In this document: positions 50,497-58,403 of the stretch, one piece after another
Layout of the letters: every line of letters begins with the position of its first letter
Position numbering within the stretch: the stretch's first letter is position 1
Assembly: GCF_023195915.1 (NCBI RefSeq)
Contig: NZ_JALPRP010000001.1
Span: 1,612,001 to 1,676,000 of the forward strand
From: Methanoculleus sp. 7T
GTDB taxonomy: Archaea; Halobacteriota; Methanomicrobia; Methanomicrobiales; Methanoculleaceae
Reading direction: 5' to 3'
Length of the DNA stretch: 64,000 nt
Program-made: the position numbers and the translations under genes
Notes under the pieces: generated by a model
Databases searched by the model: none
Seen by the model: only the letters and a program-made list of their open reading frames with translations
What the model was told of the DNA's origin: nothing

Positions 50497-51457
50497 ATTC
50501 AGCCGCTTCCGCAAGGCGGCGGTAGTGGCGGTTCCTCTTTATGATCCAGAAGAGTATGCGGTCGAGGAGGCTGAACGGGAACGTGCCTCCCGCCGCGTGG
50601 GGGTGGCCGCCGCCGCCGAACTCCCGGGCGATGAGGTGGCTTATCGGGGGGACGGAGCGGATGGATATACGGCCGTTCCTGGAGACGACGACCTCGATAT
50701 CGGTGCCGAGTTCGTCCCGGATGGCGTGGGCGGTCTCGCTTGGGTAGCCGTAGAGGGGAACGAACGCGATCCGGTAACGGCCGTCCTCGATGATGGTGGT
50801 ATGCCGGAGGCTGTGCCTGATATCGCGCTCCATCTCACGGACGATCTCGGCATACTCGCTCTCGATCTTCGCGTCGGTGATGGTGCCTTGGACGAGGTTG
50901 TCGCGGACGTACTCCCGCCATCCCTTCCGCATCACGACCTGGCCGAGCATCTTTGACCGGGGGTCCTGGTGCTTCCAGAGGTCGTAGTCGCAGACGACCC
51001 GGGCGATCTCTTCCGCCGCCGCATCGCCGGGGGCGAGGTCGCGTGCGACGATCCCGGTGGCGCAGACGGCGACGTCGATATGGAGGAGGCTCGTCCTCTT
51101 CTCGACGGCGCGGACCTCCTCGTCCTTCCAGCGGTGGTGGTCGCGCCACTCGATCCGCCACCCGTTCGACCGGGCCTTAGCAAGCCGCTGCTCGACGCCC
51201 TGCTGGTAGCCGATGTCGGATATGCTGAGGAGGTCGCCCCGCCCCGGAGAGCTGGCCACGGCGTCGAGGAGGGAGAGGAACTTGCCGACCGAGGACCAGA
51301 TGGTGAAGACCTCCCCGTACTTCCTCCGGTGGATGGCGTCGCCTCCGACGGCGTCGAGGTCGTTGTGCGTGAGGTGCACGACGGTCGCCGTCCTCTCGGA
51401 GAGCGCCTGCATCAGGTTTGTGCCTCGGGTATCCGACTTCTGATCGCTCCGGCCCAT
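50486..51457 (-). CDS. DHH-family phosphoesterase
   Basis: 323 residues. DHH superfamily motifs: HNDLDAVGGD (motif I), SISDIGY (II), WRDHHRW (III, the DHH triad) and CDYDLW (IV), then a DHHA1 domain ending GGGGHPHAAGG. Relatives hydrolyse short oligoribonucleotides (nanoRNA), pAp or cyclic dinucleotides. Which substrate applies here cannot be read directly. Starts at 51457 or 51412 are both possible. Confidence 0.88.
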   Translation of the reverse strand: MGRSDQKSDTRGTNLMQALSERTATVVHLTHNDLDAVGGDAIHRRKYGEVFTIWSSVGKFLSLLDAVASSPGRGDLLSISDIGYQQGVEQRLAKARSNGWRIEWRDHHRWKDEEVRAVEKRTSLLHIDVAVCATGIVARDLAPGDAAAEEIARVVCDYDLWKHQDPRSKMLGQVVMRKGWREYVRDNLVQGTITDAKIESEYAEIVREMERDIRHSLRHTTIIEDGRYRIAFVPLYGYPSETAHAIRDELGTDIEVVVSRNGRISIRSVPPISHLIAREFGGGGHPHAAGGTFPFSLLDRILFWIIKRNRHYRRLAEAAESIE

Positions 51458-51551
51458 TGTCCAATAGTATCGGTGCGGGACGTGATAAACAGGCGGTTTG
51501 AGATCCGCCGCCTTCCCTATCGGGTGCGAAGAGTTGCTGCTCCGGGAGCAC

Positions 51552-51564
51552 AGAATTTATTAGG
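51552..51564 (+). promoter_or_regulatory. TATA box for tRNA-Phe
   Basis: agaatttattagg, 28-40 bases before the first base of the tRNA. Confidence 0.5.
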
Positions 51565-51591
51565 GACTACGGACAACATTGTTGGGCAGAA

Positions 51592-51665
51592 GCCCCTGTA
51601 GCTCAGACTGGGAGAGCGCCAGACTGAAGATCTGGTTGTCCCCGGTTCAAATCCGGGCGGGGGCA
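51592..51665 (+). tRNA. trnF: tRNA-Phe (GAA anticodon)
   Basis: A 74-base cloverleaf. Acceptor arms gcccctg and cgggggc pair over seven bases; the anticodon stem caga/tctg encloses ctgaaga, giving anticodon GAA; the T arm is cccggttcaaatccggg. Discriminator A; CCA not encoded; no intron. Confidence 0.96.
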
Positions 51666-51770
51666 CTCTCGAACTGATTTTCTCAATTGTTTCCCTAAAA
51701 GGGCTCTTCACCGACCTTTACCGCGATCGCACCGGCAGGCCGGTTATGCCCGGAAGGTAACTCATTTATG

Positions 51771-51792
51771 CTACCTCCCCTACAAGAGGTAG
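51771..51792 (+). promoter_or_regulatory. Hairpin that would hide a ribosome-binding site
   Basis: Arms ctacctc and gaggtag form a perfect 7-bp stem around an 8-base loop. The right arm contains GAGG just before an ATG (51795) that opens a 34-codon frame. The effect on translation is inferred. Confidence 0.35.
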
Positions 51793-51932
51793 TAATGTAC
51801 GTGTATACGGGGCGGGAGCCGGTAACGCCACACTACCAGAATCTATCCTCTCGACCCTCGTTTCAATCTAAACCGATCATTATTCTTCCTGAGGCGTAAG
51901 CCGAGAACCACATTCGGGAGACCGACCGTGCC

Positions 51933-54305
51933 ATGCATTCGTCAATAACAACAACCCCACCCTTTCCTGATGCCGCTCCCGGCGAACCCGAGAACGGCCT
52001 GCTCCTACTCGACTCCGGTGCGCGGATCATCTTGGCCAACCGATCGTTTTGCCGTCTCATATCGGTCCCGGACGACCGGAACCTCGCCGGGGCCGACGGA
52101 ATAGCCCTCGTGCGCACCCATCTTGCACCGCTCATCACCGACACGGAGGCCGCCGCACGACTGCTCGCATCCCTGCAGGCCAGGGCCGCGCTTCCCTGGT
52201 TCAAGTGCCGCATCGCCGCCGCCGGCGGCGCCCGGGAGGTGGGGTGCTCGGTCCGGGCTCCGGGCGACGGCGCCGTGCTCCTTCTCATCGACGATATCGC
52301 CAAGGGTGAGAAAGGCCACGGGATCGAAGAAGAACAGAAGCGTTACCGGGAACTCTTCGACCTCGCTCCCGACGGCTACTTTGTCTGCGATCCGTCGGGG
52401 CTGATCCTCGACGTGAACCGGGCCGGAACCCTCCTCCTCGGCAGAGGTAAGGAGAGCCTGATCGGGACGTTCTGCCAGTCGCACATCCTCCCGGAGTGCG
52501 GGGAGGCCTACCGAGACCTCGCCACGCGGCTGGAGAGCGGCGTCTCCGAACCCCCGCTGGGGGTCGAGGTGTGGGTGCAACCGGCGACCGGAGAGCCCGT
52601 CCCCGTCTCCCTCTCGGCCGCAGCTGTCCGGAACAACCAGGGGAACTTTGCGGAGATCCGGTGGCTCGCCCGGGATGTCTCACACCGAAAGCGAGCGGAT
52701 GCGGAACGGGAGCGGTTGCTTGCCGAGAACCAGTCACTGGCCGCCGTCCTTGCTGAGGAGCGCGACCTCCTCCGGACGGTCATGGAGCACACCAACATCC
52801 ACCTCGCGTACCTCGACGCCGAGTTCCGGTTCGTCCGCGTAAACACGGCCTACGCCGAGGGCTCCGGCTACACGAAGGAAGAACTCATCGGGCGAAAGCA
52901 CTTCGACCTCTTCCCGAACTCGGAGAACCAAGCGATCTTTGAGCGGGTACGGGACACGGGGGAGGAGTTCAGGATATACGCAAAGCCGTTCGTCTACAAA
53001 AACCAGCCCGAACGCGGGACGACCTACTGGGACTGGAGCCTCATACCCGTGAAAGATGCGAAGGGCGACGTCTTGGGGCTGGTCTTCTCGCTTGCCGACG
53101 TCACGGAACGGGTACGAGCGGCGGAGGAGGTCCGGGTTCAGAACAAGCGTCTCGGCGTGCTCAACGCGGTCATCACGGCGTCTGCCTCCGCATTCTCTCT
53201 GGACGAACTGCTCGACGATACGCTCGAAGCCGTTCTCGACCACCTCAAGTTCGACCTCGGCGGGATATATACGCTGGAGAGGGGGGCTAGGACGCAGGCC
53301 GTCCTCCGCTCCCACCGGAATATCCCCGAATTCTCCGTGATGCAGAACCGGACCCTCAACGTTTACCACCGGCCATACAACCAGGTCTTCATCGCCGGCC
53401 AACCATGGTTCGTCGAGGGTGCGGAGGGGGCCGACGCCCGCACCTTGGACACGCTGGCCGACTTCGGCGTCTCCTCCCTTGCGTTCATACCGCTCATCGT
53501 CGAGTCCTCGGTTGTCGGGGCGCTCGTGCTCGGGAGCACCGCCGGCCGAGAGATACCACCCGGAGCCCGGCGGCTCCTCGAGGCGATCAGCCGCGAACTT
53601 GGGGCCGGGGTGCTCCGAGGGATGCTGTATGACCGCCTCGAAGCCACCAACCGGGAGGCAAACCTCTACCTCGACATCCTTACGCACGACATCCGAAACG
53701 CCGACAACGTCGCAAACATCTACGCCGGTCTGCTCCTTGACACCCTCGAGGGAGAGCCCCGGACCTATGCCGACAGGCTGAAAGGCAGCATCAAAAAGAG
53801 CATCAGCATCCTCGCAAACGTCGCTACTATCCGGAAGATCCATGAGCTGCACACGGAACTCCGGCCCATCTCCCTCCACGCCGTGATCCGGGAGGAGATC
53901 GGCCACTTCCCCGAGGTCAGCATCAACTACGACGGGTTTTCTGAGGAAGTCCTCGCCGACGACCTCCTCCCGGAGGTCTTTGCGAACTTGATCGGGAACG
54001 CCGCAAAACACGGCGGCCCGGAGATCGAGGTCGCCATAACGGTTGAGGATGCAGAAGAAGAGGGGATGGTCCTCGTCACCGTCGCCGATACCGGCCCGGG
54101 GGTCCCGGACGACGCGAAGAAGACGTTCTTCTCCCGCTTCGAGCAGGAGAAGGTTCAAGGCAGGGGTCAGGGCCTCGGCCTCTCGATCTGCCGGATGCTC
54201 GCGGCCCGTTACGGCGGCAGGATCTGGGTCGACGACCGCGTAGCGGGCCGCCCGGAGGAGGGGGCGGCGTTTCGGTTCACCCTCCGGAAGGCCGACGGGG
54301 GCTAG
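51933..54305 (+). CDS. PAS/GAF sensor histidine kinase
   Basis: 790 residues, no transmembrane segment. Order: an N-terminal PAS-like region (about 15-105), a PAS domain (about 130-245; LFDLAPDGYFVCDPSGLILD), a second clear PAS (about 270-400; HTNIHLAYLDAEFRFVRVN), a GAF domain (about 410-560), the phosphoacceptor region with LTHDIRNADN (about 590) and a GHKL ATPase (N box VFANLIGNAAKH; G boxes VADTGPGVP and GRGQGLGLSI). The kinase looks intact. No receiver gene is adjacent, so it may be an orphan, as is common in methanogens. Confidence 0.9.
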   Translation: MHSSITTTPPFPDAAPGEPENGLLLLDSGARIILANRSFCRLISVPDDRNLAGADGIALVRTHLAPLITDTEAAARLLASLQARAALPWFKCRIAAAGGAREVGCSVRAPGDGAVLLLIDDIAKGEKGHGIEEEQKRYRELFDLAPDGYFVCDPSGLILDVNRAGTLLLGRGKESLIGTFCQSHILPECGEAYRDLATRLESGVSEPPLGVEVWVQPATGEPVPVSLSAAAVRNNQGNFAEIRWLARDVSHRKRADAERERLLAENQSLAAVLAEERDLLRTVMEHTNIHLAYLDAEFRFVRVNTAYAEGSGYTKEELIGRKHFDLFPNSENQAIFERVRDTGEEFRIYAKPFVYKNQPERGTTYWDWSLIPVKDAKGDVLGLVFSLADVTERVRAAEEVRVQNKRLGVLNAVITASASAFSLDELLDDTLEAVLDHLKFDLGGIYTLERGARTQAVLRSHRNIPEFSVMQNRTLNVYHRPYNQVFIAGQPWFVEGAEGADARTLDTLADFGVSSLAFIPLIVESSVVGALVLGSTAGREIPPGARRLLEAISRELGAGVLRGMLYDRLEATNREANLYLDILTHDIRNADNVANIYAGLLLDTLEGEPRTYADRLKGSIKKSISILANVATIRKIHELHTELRPISLHAVIREEIGHFPEVSINYDGFSEEVLADDLLPEVFANLIGNAAKHGGPEIEVAITVEDAEEEGMVLVTVADTGPGVPDDAKKTFFSRFEQEKVQGRGQGLGLSICRMLAARYGGRIWVDDRVAGRPEEGAAFRFTLRKADGG

Positions 54306-54329
54306 TTCCCGGCAGTCCGAGTTCCGGGC

Positions 54330-54335
54330 AAAAAA
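54330..54335 (-). terminator. T6 terminator of the ferritin-like gene
   Basis: Six A on the plus strand (T on the transcript), 7 bases after the stop on the minus strand. Confidence 0.45.
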
Positions 54336-54341
54336 GAATAG

Positions 54342-55586
54342 TTACCGGGCCGGCACCGCCGCCATGCCCTTCTCCACCCGGCGGGCCATCTCCTGCTTGA
54401 CCCTCCGGATATTCTCCGCTTGGTCGCGCTGTGCAAGGTCCCGGCCCGCTTTGCCGACGACCTCCTCGCTCGGGACGCCTTTTGCGTTCATGACGCGCTG
54501 GTAGCCGAAACTCGCCCAGTCGCTCGGGAGGTCGCGCATCCGCACAAACTCCATGTTGTGGGGTGCAAGGTCGAGTTGTTCGTCGATGACCCGGTTGACG
54601 TAGTCCTTGTTCGACTCAAAGACGATCAGGGGCTCGATGACGTCGGCGTTCACGACATCTTGGATATCCCGGTCCTCGTACTGCTTGATGAGTCGCGCGC
54701 ACTCGTTGAAGTGGGTGATCTCCATCTTCGCAAACATCTCCCAGATCCCCCGGATCCTCGGGTCGCTCTCGGTCTGTGCACAGGAGAAGTAGTTGTAGGC
54801 CTCGTTGAGTTCCATCATCGCCATCTTCTCAAGCATCGTCTCCCGCGGGTCGCCGAGGAGCCCGTACTGGGTCACGTGCTGCTCCTCGATCTCCGCAATC
54901 TCTGCGTAGAGTTGCCGTGCAATCTCGTCGGGATACATGAACCCGTGCGACCGGTAGAAGAGCATCGTTTGCTGCTCCCCCGAGACGATCGTGTGGTAAT
55001 TCATCTTCGTCTTGATGTCGGCCGAGTCCTTGTCGTAGTGCTTCCGCATCGAGTCAAACGGGTGCCGGTGCTCGATGCTCGTCGGCCGGCCCGGCTTGAC
55101 CTCGGTCTTGCCCTGGACGATCGCCTCCGGGTCGCCGCCCTCGATGTAGTCGTAGAGGCAACTGTAGCGGTAGAGGTGGTCGAAGTCCTCCAGCAGCGCA
55201 AAGTCGAGCGTCTGCTTCACGTAGGGGTCCGGCTCGTTCTTCGCCAGGTTCGCCGTAAGGTCGACCGCCACCTGCTCGTAGCCGAGCGTGGTCTCGATGA
55301 TCGACTGGTCGGCCGGGTTGAGCCAGTTGATCGCCACCTGCTGCTGGGAGTCGATCCGCCGCATCAGGGCCATCGCCCGCTTCACCTCGGGGTCGGGGTG
55401 CATCCGCTCGATCGCGTGCGACATGAGGACGGCGTTGTTCTCAATGCCATTCATGAGGATGATCCTAGTCCGGGTGTAGGCGTCCACCGCCTTCTTGTCG
55501 TACGGAGCCTTGACCATGTCCTTCCAGTTCATCGGCTGCTCTTCGATCGGTATTCCTTCCATCGCAAAGGGTCTGAATTGGGCCAT
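54342..55586 (-). CDS. Ferritin-like helical protein, candidate diiron protein
   Basis: 414 residues from an ATG at 55586; GGAGG seven bases upstream decides this start. Entirely helical with possible metal-ligand pairs spaced as in ferritin-like bundles: YEQVAVDL (about 125), LEDFDHLYRY (about 155), EIEEQHVTQY (about 250) and MEITHFNECAR (about 310). Sequence is low in cysteine and soluble. I do not recognise the exact family. Two inverted repeats in its promoter region suggest regulated expression, possibly by redox or metals; that is inference. Confidence 0.6.
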   Translation of the reverse strand: MAQFRPFAMEGIPIEEQPMNWKDMVKAPYDKKAVDAYTRTRIILMNGIENNAVLMSHAIERMHPDPEVKRAMALMRRIDSQQQVAINWLNPADQSIIETTLGYEQVAVDLTANLAKNEPDPYVKQTLDFALLEDFDHLYRYSCLYDYIEGGDPEAIVQGKTEVKPGRPTSIEHRHPFDSMRKHYDKDSADIKTKMNYHTIVSGEQQTMLFYRSHGFMYPDEIARQLYAEIAEIEEQHVTQYGLLGDPRETMLEKMAMMELNEAYNYFSCAQTESDPRIRGIWEMFAKMEITHFNECARLIKQYEDRDIQDVVNADVIEPLIVFESNKDYVNRVIDEQLDLAPHNMEFVRMRDLPSDWASFGYQRVMNAKGVPSEEVVGKAGRDLAQRDQAENIRRVKQEMARRVEKGMAAVPAR

Positions 55587-55644
55587 CTCGTCTTCCTCCA
55601 TATCCCCGGCGGTAGAGCGGCACGGGCGGCGACCACTCCGGCCA

Positions 55645-55660
55645 CCCCCGTGCACGGGGG
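55645..55660. promoter_or_regulatory. 16-bp perfect palindrome in the ferritin-like gene leader
   Basis: cccccgtgcacggggg reads the same on both strands. It lies near the predicted transcription start of the minus-strand ferritin-like gene, 59 bases before its ATG. It could be an operator or an RNA hairpin. Confidence 0.5.
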
Positions 55661-55677
55661 ACCTCCCCACCATACCG

Positions 55678-55698
55678 GTCAGGCTACAAATACCTGAC
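55678..55698 (-). promoter_or_regulatory. Inverted repeat around the ferritin-like gene TATA box
   Basis: Arms gtcagg and cctgac flank nine bases; on the minus strand the interior and flank read ggtatttgtag, a TATA-like core. A repressor bound here would block TBP. Confidence 0.45.
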
Positions 55699-55852
55699 GG
55701 GCAGCAGGAGGGCCGGCAAAAACCGCATATCTCGGGCCGCAAGGACGGTTCCCCTCAAGCGATCCTGCCCGATTGCCCGGGCGGGAGCACTCCGGGCCGC
55801 CCCAAGACCGCAAGATATACGTCGGCGGAGGTGCGGCTGCCCGGTACGAAGG

Positions 55853-55864
55853 GTTAAGTATACC
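55853..55864 (+). promoter_or_regulatory. TATA box for the second hsp20
   Basis: gttaagtatacc, 70-81 bases before the ATG at 55934; transcription would start near 55887. Confidence 0.5.
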
Positions 55865-55885
55865 GGCTCAAGAGAGATCCCCCCC

Positions 55886-55904
55886 GAATGGCGACCGGCC
55901 ATTC
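55886..55904 (+). promoter_or_regulatory. Perfect 7-bp inverted repeat at the hsp20 start site
   Basis: Arms gaatggc and gccattc around gaccg. Its position about 25 bases after the TATA box fits a repressor site (as for archaeal heat-shock regulators) or a leader hairpin that melts with heat. Confidence 0.45.
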
Positions 55905-55933
55905 GATACCGCTACCAGACTGCAGGAGGAACC

Positions 55934-56419
55934 ATGACAGGAAGAGAAGGCGACCCTTTCGGCCCCGCACGACGGCGCCCTGATGAGACGGCGGATGATC
56001 TGGAGTCTTGGTTCAACGAGATCGTCAGGGACGCGGAGACCGGCAGACTGCCGGCGATCTCCCGTGGGAGCAGCCGCGATTTCCCCGGCCTCTCCGCGGA
56101 CTTCCGGGTCGATATCCTCGACCACGGCGACGAGGTGATCGTGGTTGCGGAATTGCCCGGTGCAGAGGAAGAGACGATCACTATCCGGCTGCTCAACCCG
56201 CAGACCCTGCGGATAACGGCAAGGCAGACCGAACCGGTCGGCGAGGGCTACTACATCCGCGAGCGCGGCAACGGCACCCTGAGCCGGCTGATACGCCTCC
56301 CCGCGAGCGTGACCGAGGGGGGCGCCAAGACCAGTTTCAAGAACGGCGTCCTTGAAGTGCGTTTGAAGAAGATGAAACCCGGGCCCGAGCCCGGGGGAAA
56401 GGAGATACCCATCGAGTGA
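55934..56419 (+). CDS. hsp20: Hsp20/alpha-crystallin small heat shock protein (second copy)
   Basis: 161 residues: a variable N-terminal arm (RRRPDETADDLESWFNEIV), the alpha-crystallin domain (about 55-145; VDILDHGDEVIVVAELPGAE, SFKNGVLEVRLKK) and the IxI tail IPIE. GCAGGAGGAACC before the ATG is a strong ribosome-binding site. It resembles the Hsp20 at 18552 through the core but differs in the N-terminal arm, so the two may protect different clients. Confidence 0.93.
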   Translation: MTGREGDPFGPARRRPDETADDLESWFNEIVRDAETGRLPAISRGSSRDFPGLSADFRVDILDHGDEVIVVAELPGAEEETITIRLLNPQTLRITARQTEPVGEGYYIRERGNGTLSRLIRLPASVTEGGAKTSFKNGVLEVRLKKMKPGPEPGGKEIPIE

Positions 56420-56469
56420 CCGGGGGCCACGCGCCCCCACCGGATGTCCGGCCACGGGGAGGAGGCCTG

Positions 56470-57795
56470 TCAGTACTGCGCCGTGCCCGTGGCCATCCGT
56501 GTCGTCACCACCTGCGGGTGGTAGCAGATGACGCTGTCGCGTGCGGTGATTCTGCCGTTGACCAGTTGGTCGACGACCGTAAGGTGGTCCTGCACGCCTC
56601 GGGGGAGCAGGTAATACTCCCGCACGAACTCCTTGCCCCGCCTTCCCATCTCTTCGGCCTTCTCAGGGTGCCGGAGGAGGTGCAGGATCCGGTCGGCGGT
56701 CTCTTGGACCGTCGAGACCAGATAGCCGTTCCACCCGTCTCGGATCTGGAGCGGTATGCCGCCGACGTTTCCGCCGACGACGGGTTTCCCCTTCCAGAGC
56801 CCTTCGGTGACCGTCAGCCCGAACCCCTCTTTGATGGACTTCTGGACGATCACGTCCGAGGCCCGCTGGAGTGCGTTGATCTCCCGGTGGCTGTCCGGCG
56901 GGAGGTCGAGCACATGGATGTCGGGGTCGTCCTCGGCGGTCTCGCGGACGTCGCGCAGGACGAGGTAGCATTCCGGGTCGTCGCACGCCCGCCCGCCGAC
57001 GAGCACGAGCTGGCAGGGGGTCTTCCGGCGGACCCTCTTGAACGCTTGGATGACCCCGACCGGGTCCTTGAAGACATCGTATCGAGAGACTTGGGTGACG
57101 ATCGGCTTTTCCGGGTCGATGCCGTACTTCTCCAACGTCGCGTCGATCTCGGCCGCGGGGAGGTCGCGGTTCTTCTCCGAGAGGGGGTCGATGAACGGCG
57201 GGATGATGAAACTCGGCACGCTCCAGAGGGGAAGATACTGGAAACTGGAGAATATGCTTGCGTGGTACTTCTCGACCAACCGCCGCATGAGATTCCCGAT
57301 ACTCCCCACGGTCTCGGTGGGCACGGTCTCCAGTTGGACGTGACACCGCCAGATCAGCCTCTTCTCGGCAAGTTCTCTGCTCGTCAGAAACTCGATGAGG
57401 CCGAGCGGCTGGGGGTCGTGAATGGTCACGACGTCGCAATCGTCCTCGATCAGGCCTTCGTTCTGCCGCTGGGCCTCCCAGTAGGTCTCGATCATCGACG
57501 GTGAGAACCCGTCTCGGCCTTGGAGGAAGTTGTGGAGCGTCTTTGTGACGTCGAAGAACTCGGGCCCGGCCTCCATGACGCTCCATACCGTCTCAATCCC
57601 GAGCGCCTTGAGAAAAGGAACGTACGACATCAGGATCTCCGCGACGCCGCCGCCGTAGCGGGTCGAGTTGATCTCCTGAAGCCTTATGCCCGAAAGGCGC
57701 TCGGCAAGTTCCTCGATGGCCGAGAACTGCTCTGCTCCCACAATCTGCCGATACTCCTTGAGGGACGGATAGCCCGGAAGGTCTGTAACGATCAT
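56470..57795 (-). CDS. treT: Trehalose glycosyltransferring synthase (TreT-like)
   Basis: 441 residues, GT-B glycosyltransferase of family GT4. It opens with the TreT-type region LQEINSTRYGGGVAEILMS and SVMEAGPEFFDVTKTLHN, and carries VTIHDPQPLGL, VSRYDVFKDPVGVIQAF and the C-terminal EGFGLTVTEGLWKGKPVVG motif with the conserved Glu pair. TreT makes trehalose from ADP- or UDP-glucose and glucose. In this organism it would provide a compatible solute. It is next to hsp20 but on the other strand. Confidence 0.88.
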   Translation of the reverse strand: MIVTDLPGYPSLKEYRQIVGAEQFSAIEELAERLSGIRLQEINSTRYGGGVAEILMSYVPFLKALGIETVWSVMEAGPEFFDVTKTLHNFLQGRDGFSPSMIETYWEAQRQNEGLIEDDCDVVTIHDPQPLGLIEFLTSRELAEKRLIWRCHVQLETVPTETVGSIGNLMRRLVEKYHASIFSSFQYLPLWSVPSFIIPPFIDPLSEKNRDLPAAEIDATLEKYGIDPEKPIVTQVSRYDVFKDPVGVIQAFKRVRRKTPCQLVLVGGRACDDPECYLVLRDVRETAEDDPDIHVLDLPPDSHREINALQRASDVIVQKSIKEGFGLTVTEGLWKGKPVVGGNVGGIPLQIRDGWNGYLVSTVQETADRILHLLRHPEKAEEMGRRGKEFVREYYLLPRGVQDHLTVVDQLVNGRITARDSVICYHPQVVTTRMATGTAQY

Positions 57796-57974
57796 GAGAG
57801 TTCCACTGCCCCAATACGGCCCCGGCCCATATAATTCCTTTCGGTATGGCTTGGAAACTCTGACGAAGCCCGATCACGATCGCCGCCTACCGTCCCGGGC
57901 GGCGGCACGGCCCTCGCCGCCGGCCTCCTTGCTCGGAGACGGGATTCCGGCGGGAGTGCACTCGGAAGGAGGGG

Positions 57975-58400
57975 TTACCCGGTTCGGATCTGGGGTTTAC
58001 AGTGAGGGTCGTCGTTTGCGGGAGAAGAGGTATCCCGAGGAAGGACCCGCTCAAGTGCGGTCTTGAGTTCCGCAAGCGAGATGGGTTTTTCCAGGACACC
58101 GACGATATCGTCGGCATACCGCGAATACTCCTCGGGCCAGACATGTTTTGCGGTGAAGAGCAGGACCGGGATCTCCTTATACTCATCGTTCCGCTTCAGT
58201 TCCTCTAAGAACTGCCACCCGTCGATGGGAGACATCATCACGTCGAGGATGATGAGGGCGGGCTTCTCTTTCCTGAGCATCCGCAGGGCGTCCCACCCGT
58301 TGTGAACCAGGATCGGTTCGCGGTTGATTTTTCGGAGCAGCAGTTCCATTACTTCTAGCGTCGGCAGATCATCATCGACGACCATGATCTTGTTTCCCAC
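57975..58400 (-). CDS. CheY-like response regulator
   Basis: 141 residues, a single receiver domain: MVVDDDLPTL (acid pocket), the phosphoacceptor Asp in LIILDVMMSP, LLFTAKHVW (switch Thr) and the Lys in VLEKPIS. No output domain, so it must signal by protein contact. It starts three bases after the stop of the PAS kinase upstream, which is its likely phosphodonor. Confidence 0.92.
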   Translation of the reverse strand: MGNKIMVVDDDLPTLEVMELLLRKINREPILVHNGWDALRMLRKEKPALIILDVMMSPIDGWQFLEELKRNDEYKEIPVLLFTAKHVWPEEYSRYADDIVGVLEKPISLAELKTALERVLPRDTSSPANDDPHCKPQIRTG

Positions 58401-58403
58401 TGG

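Larger units (their letters stand above)
55587..55933. other. Divergent control region between the ferritin-like gene and hsp20
   Basis: 347 bases with no gene but rich in regulatory-looking sites: a 16-bp perfect palindrome (55645-55660), a TATA-flanking inverted repeat (55678-55698), a TATA box for hsp20 (55854-55864) and a hairpin at the likely hsp20 start site (55886-55904). Confidence 0.6.
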
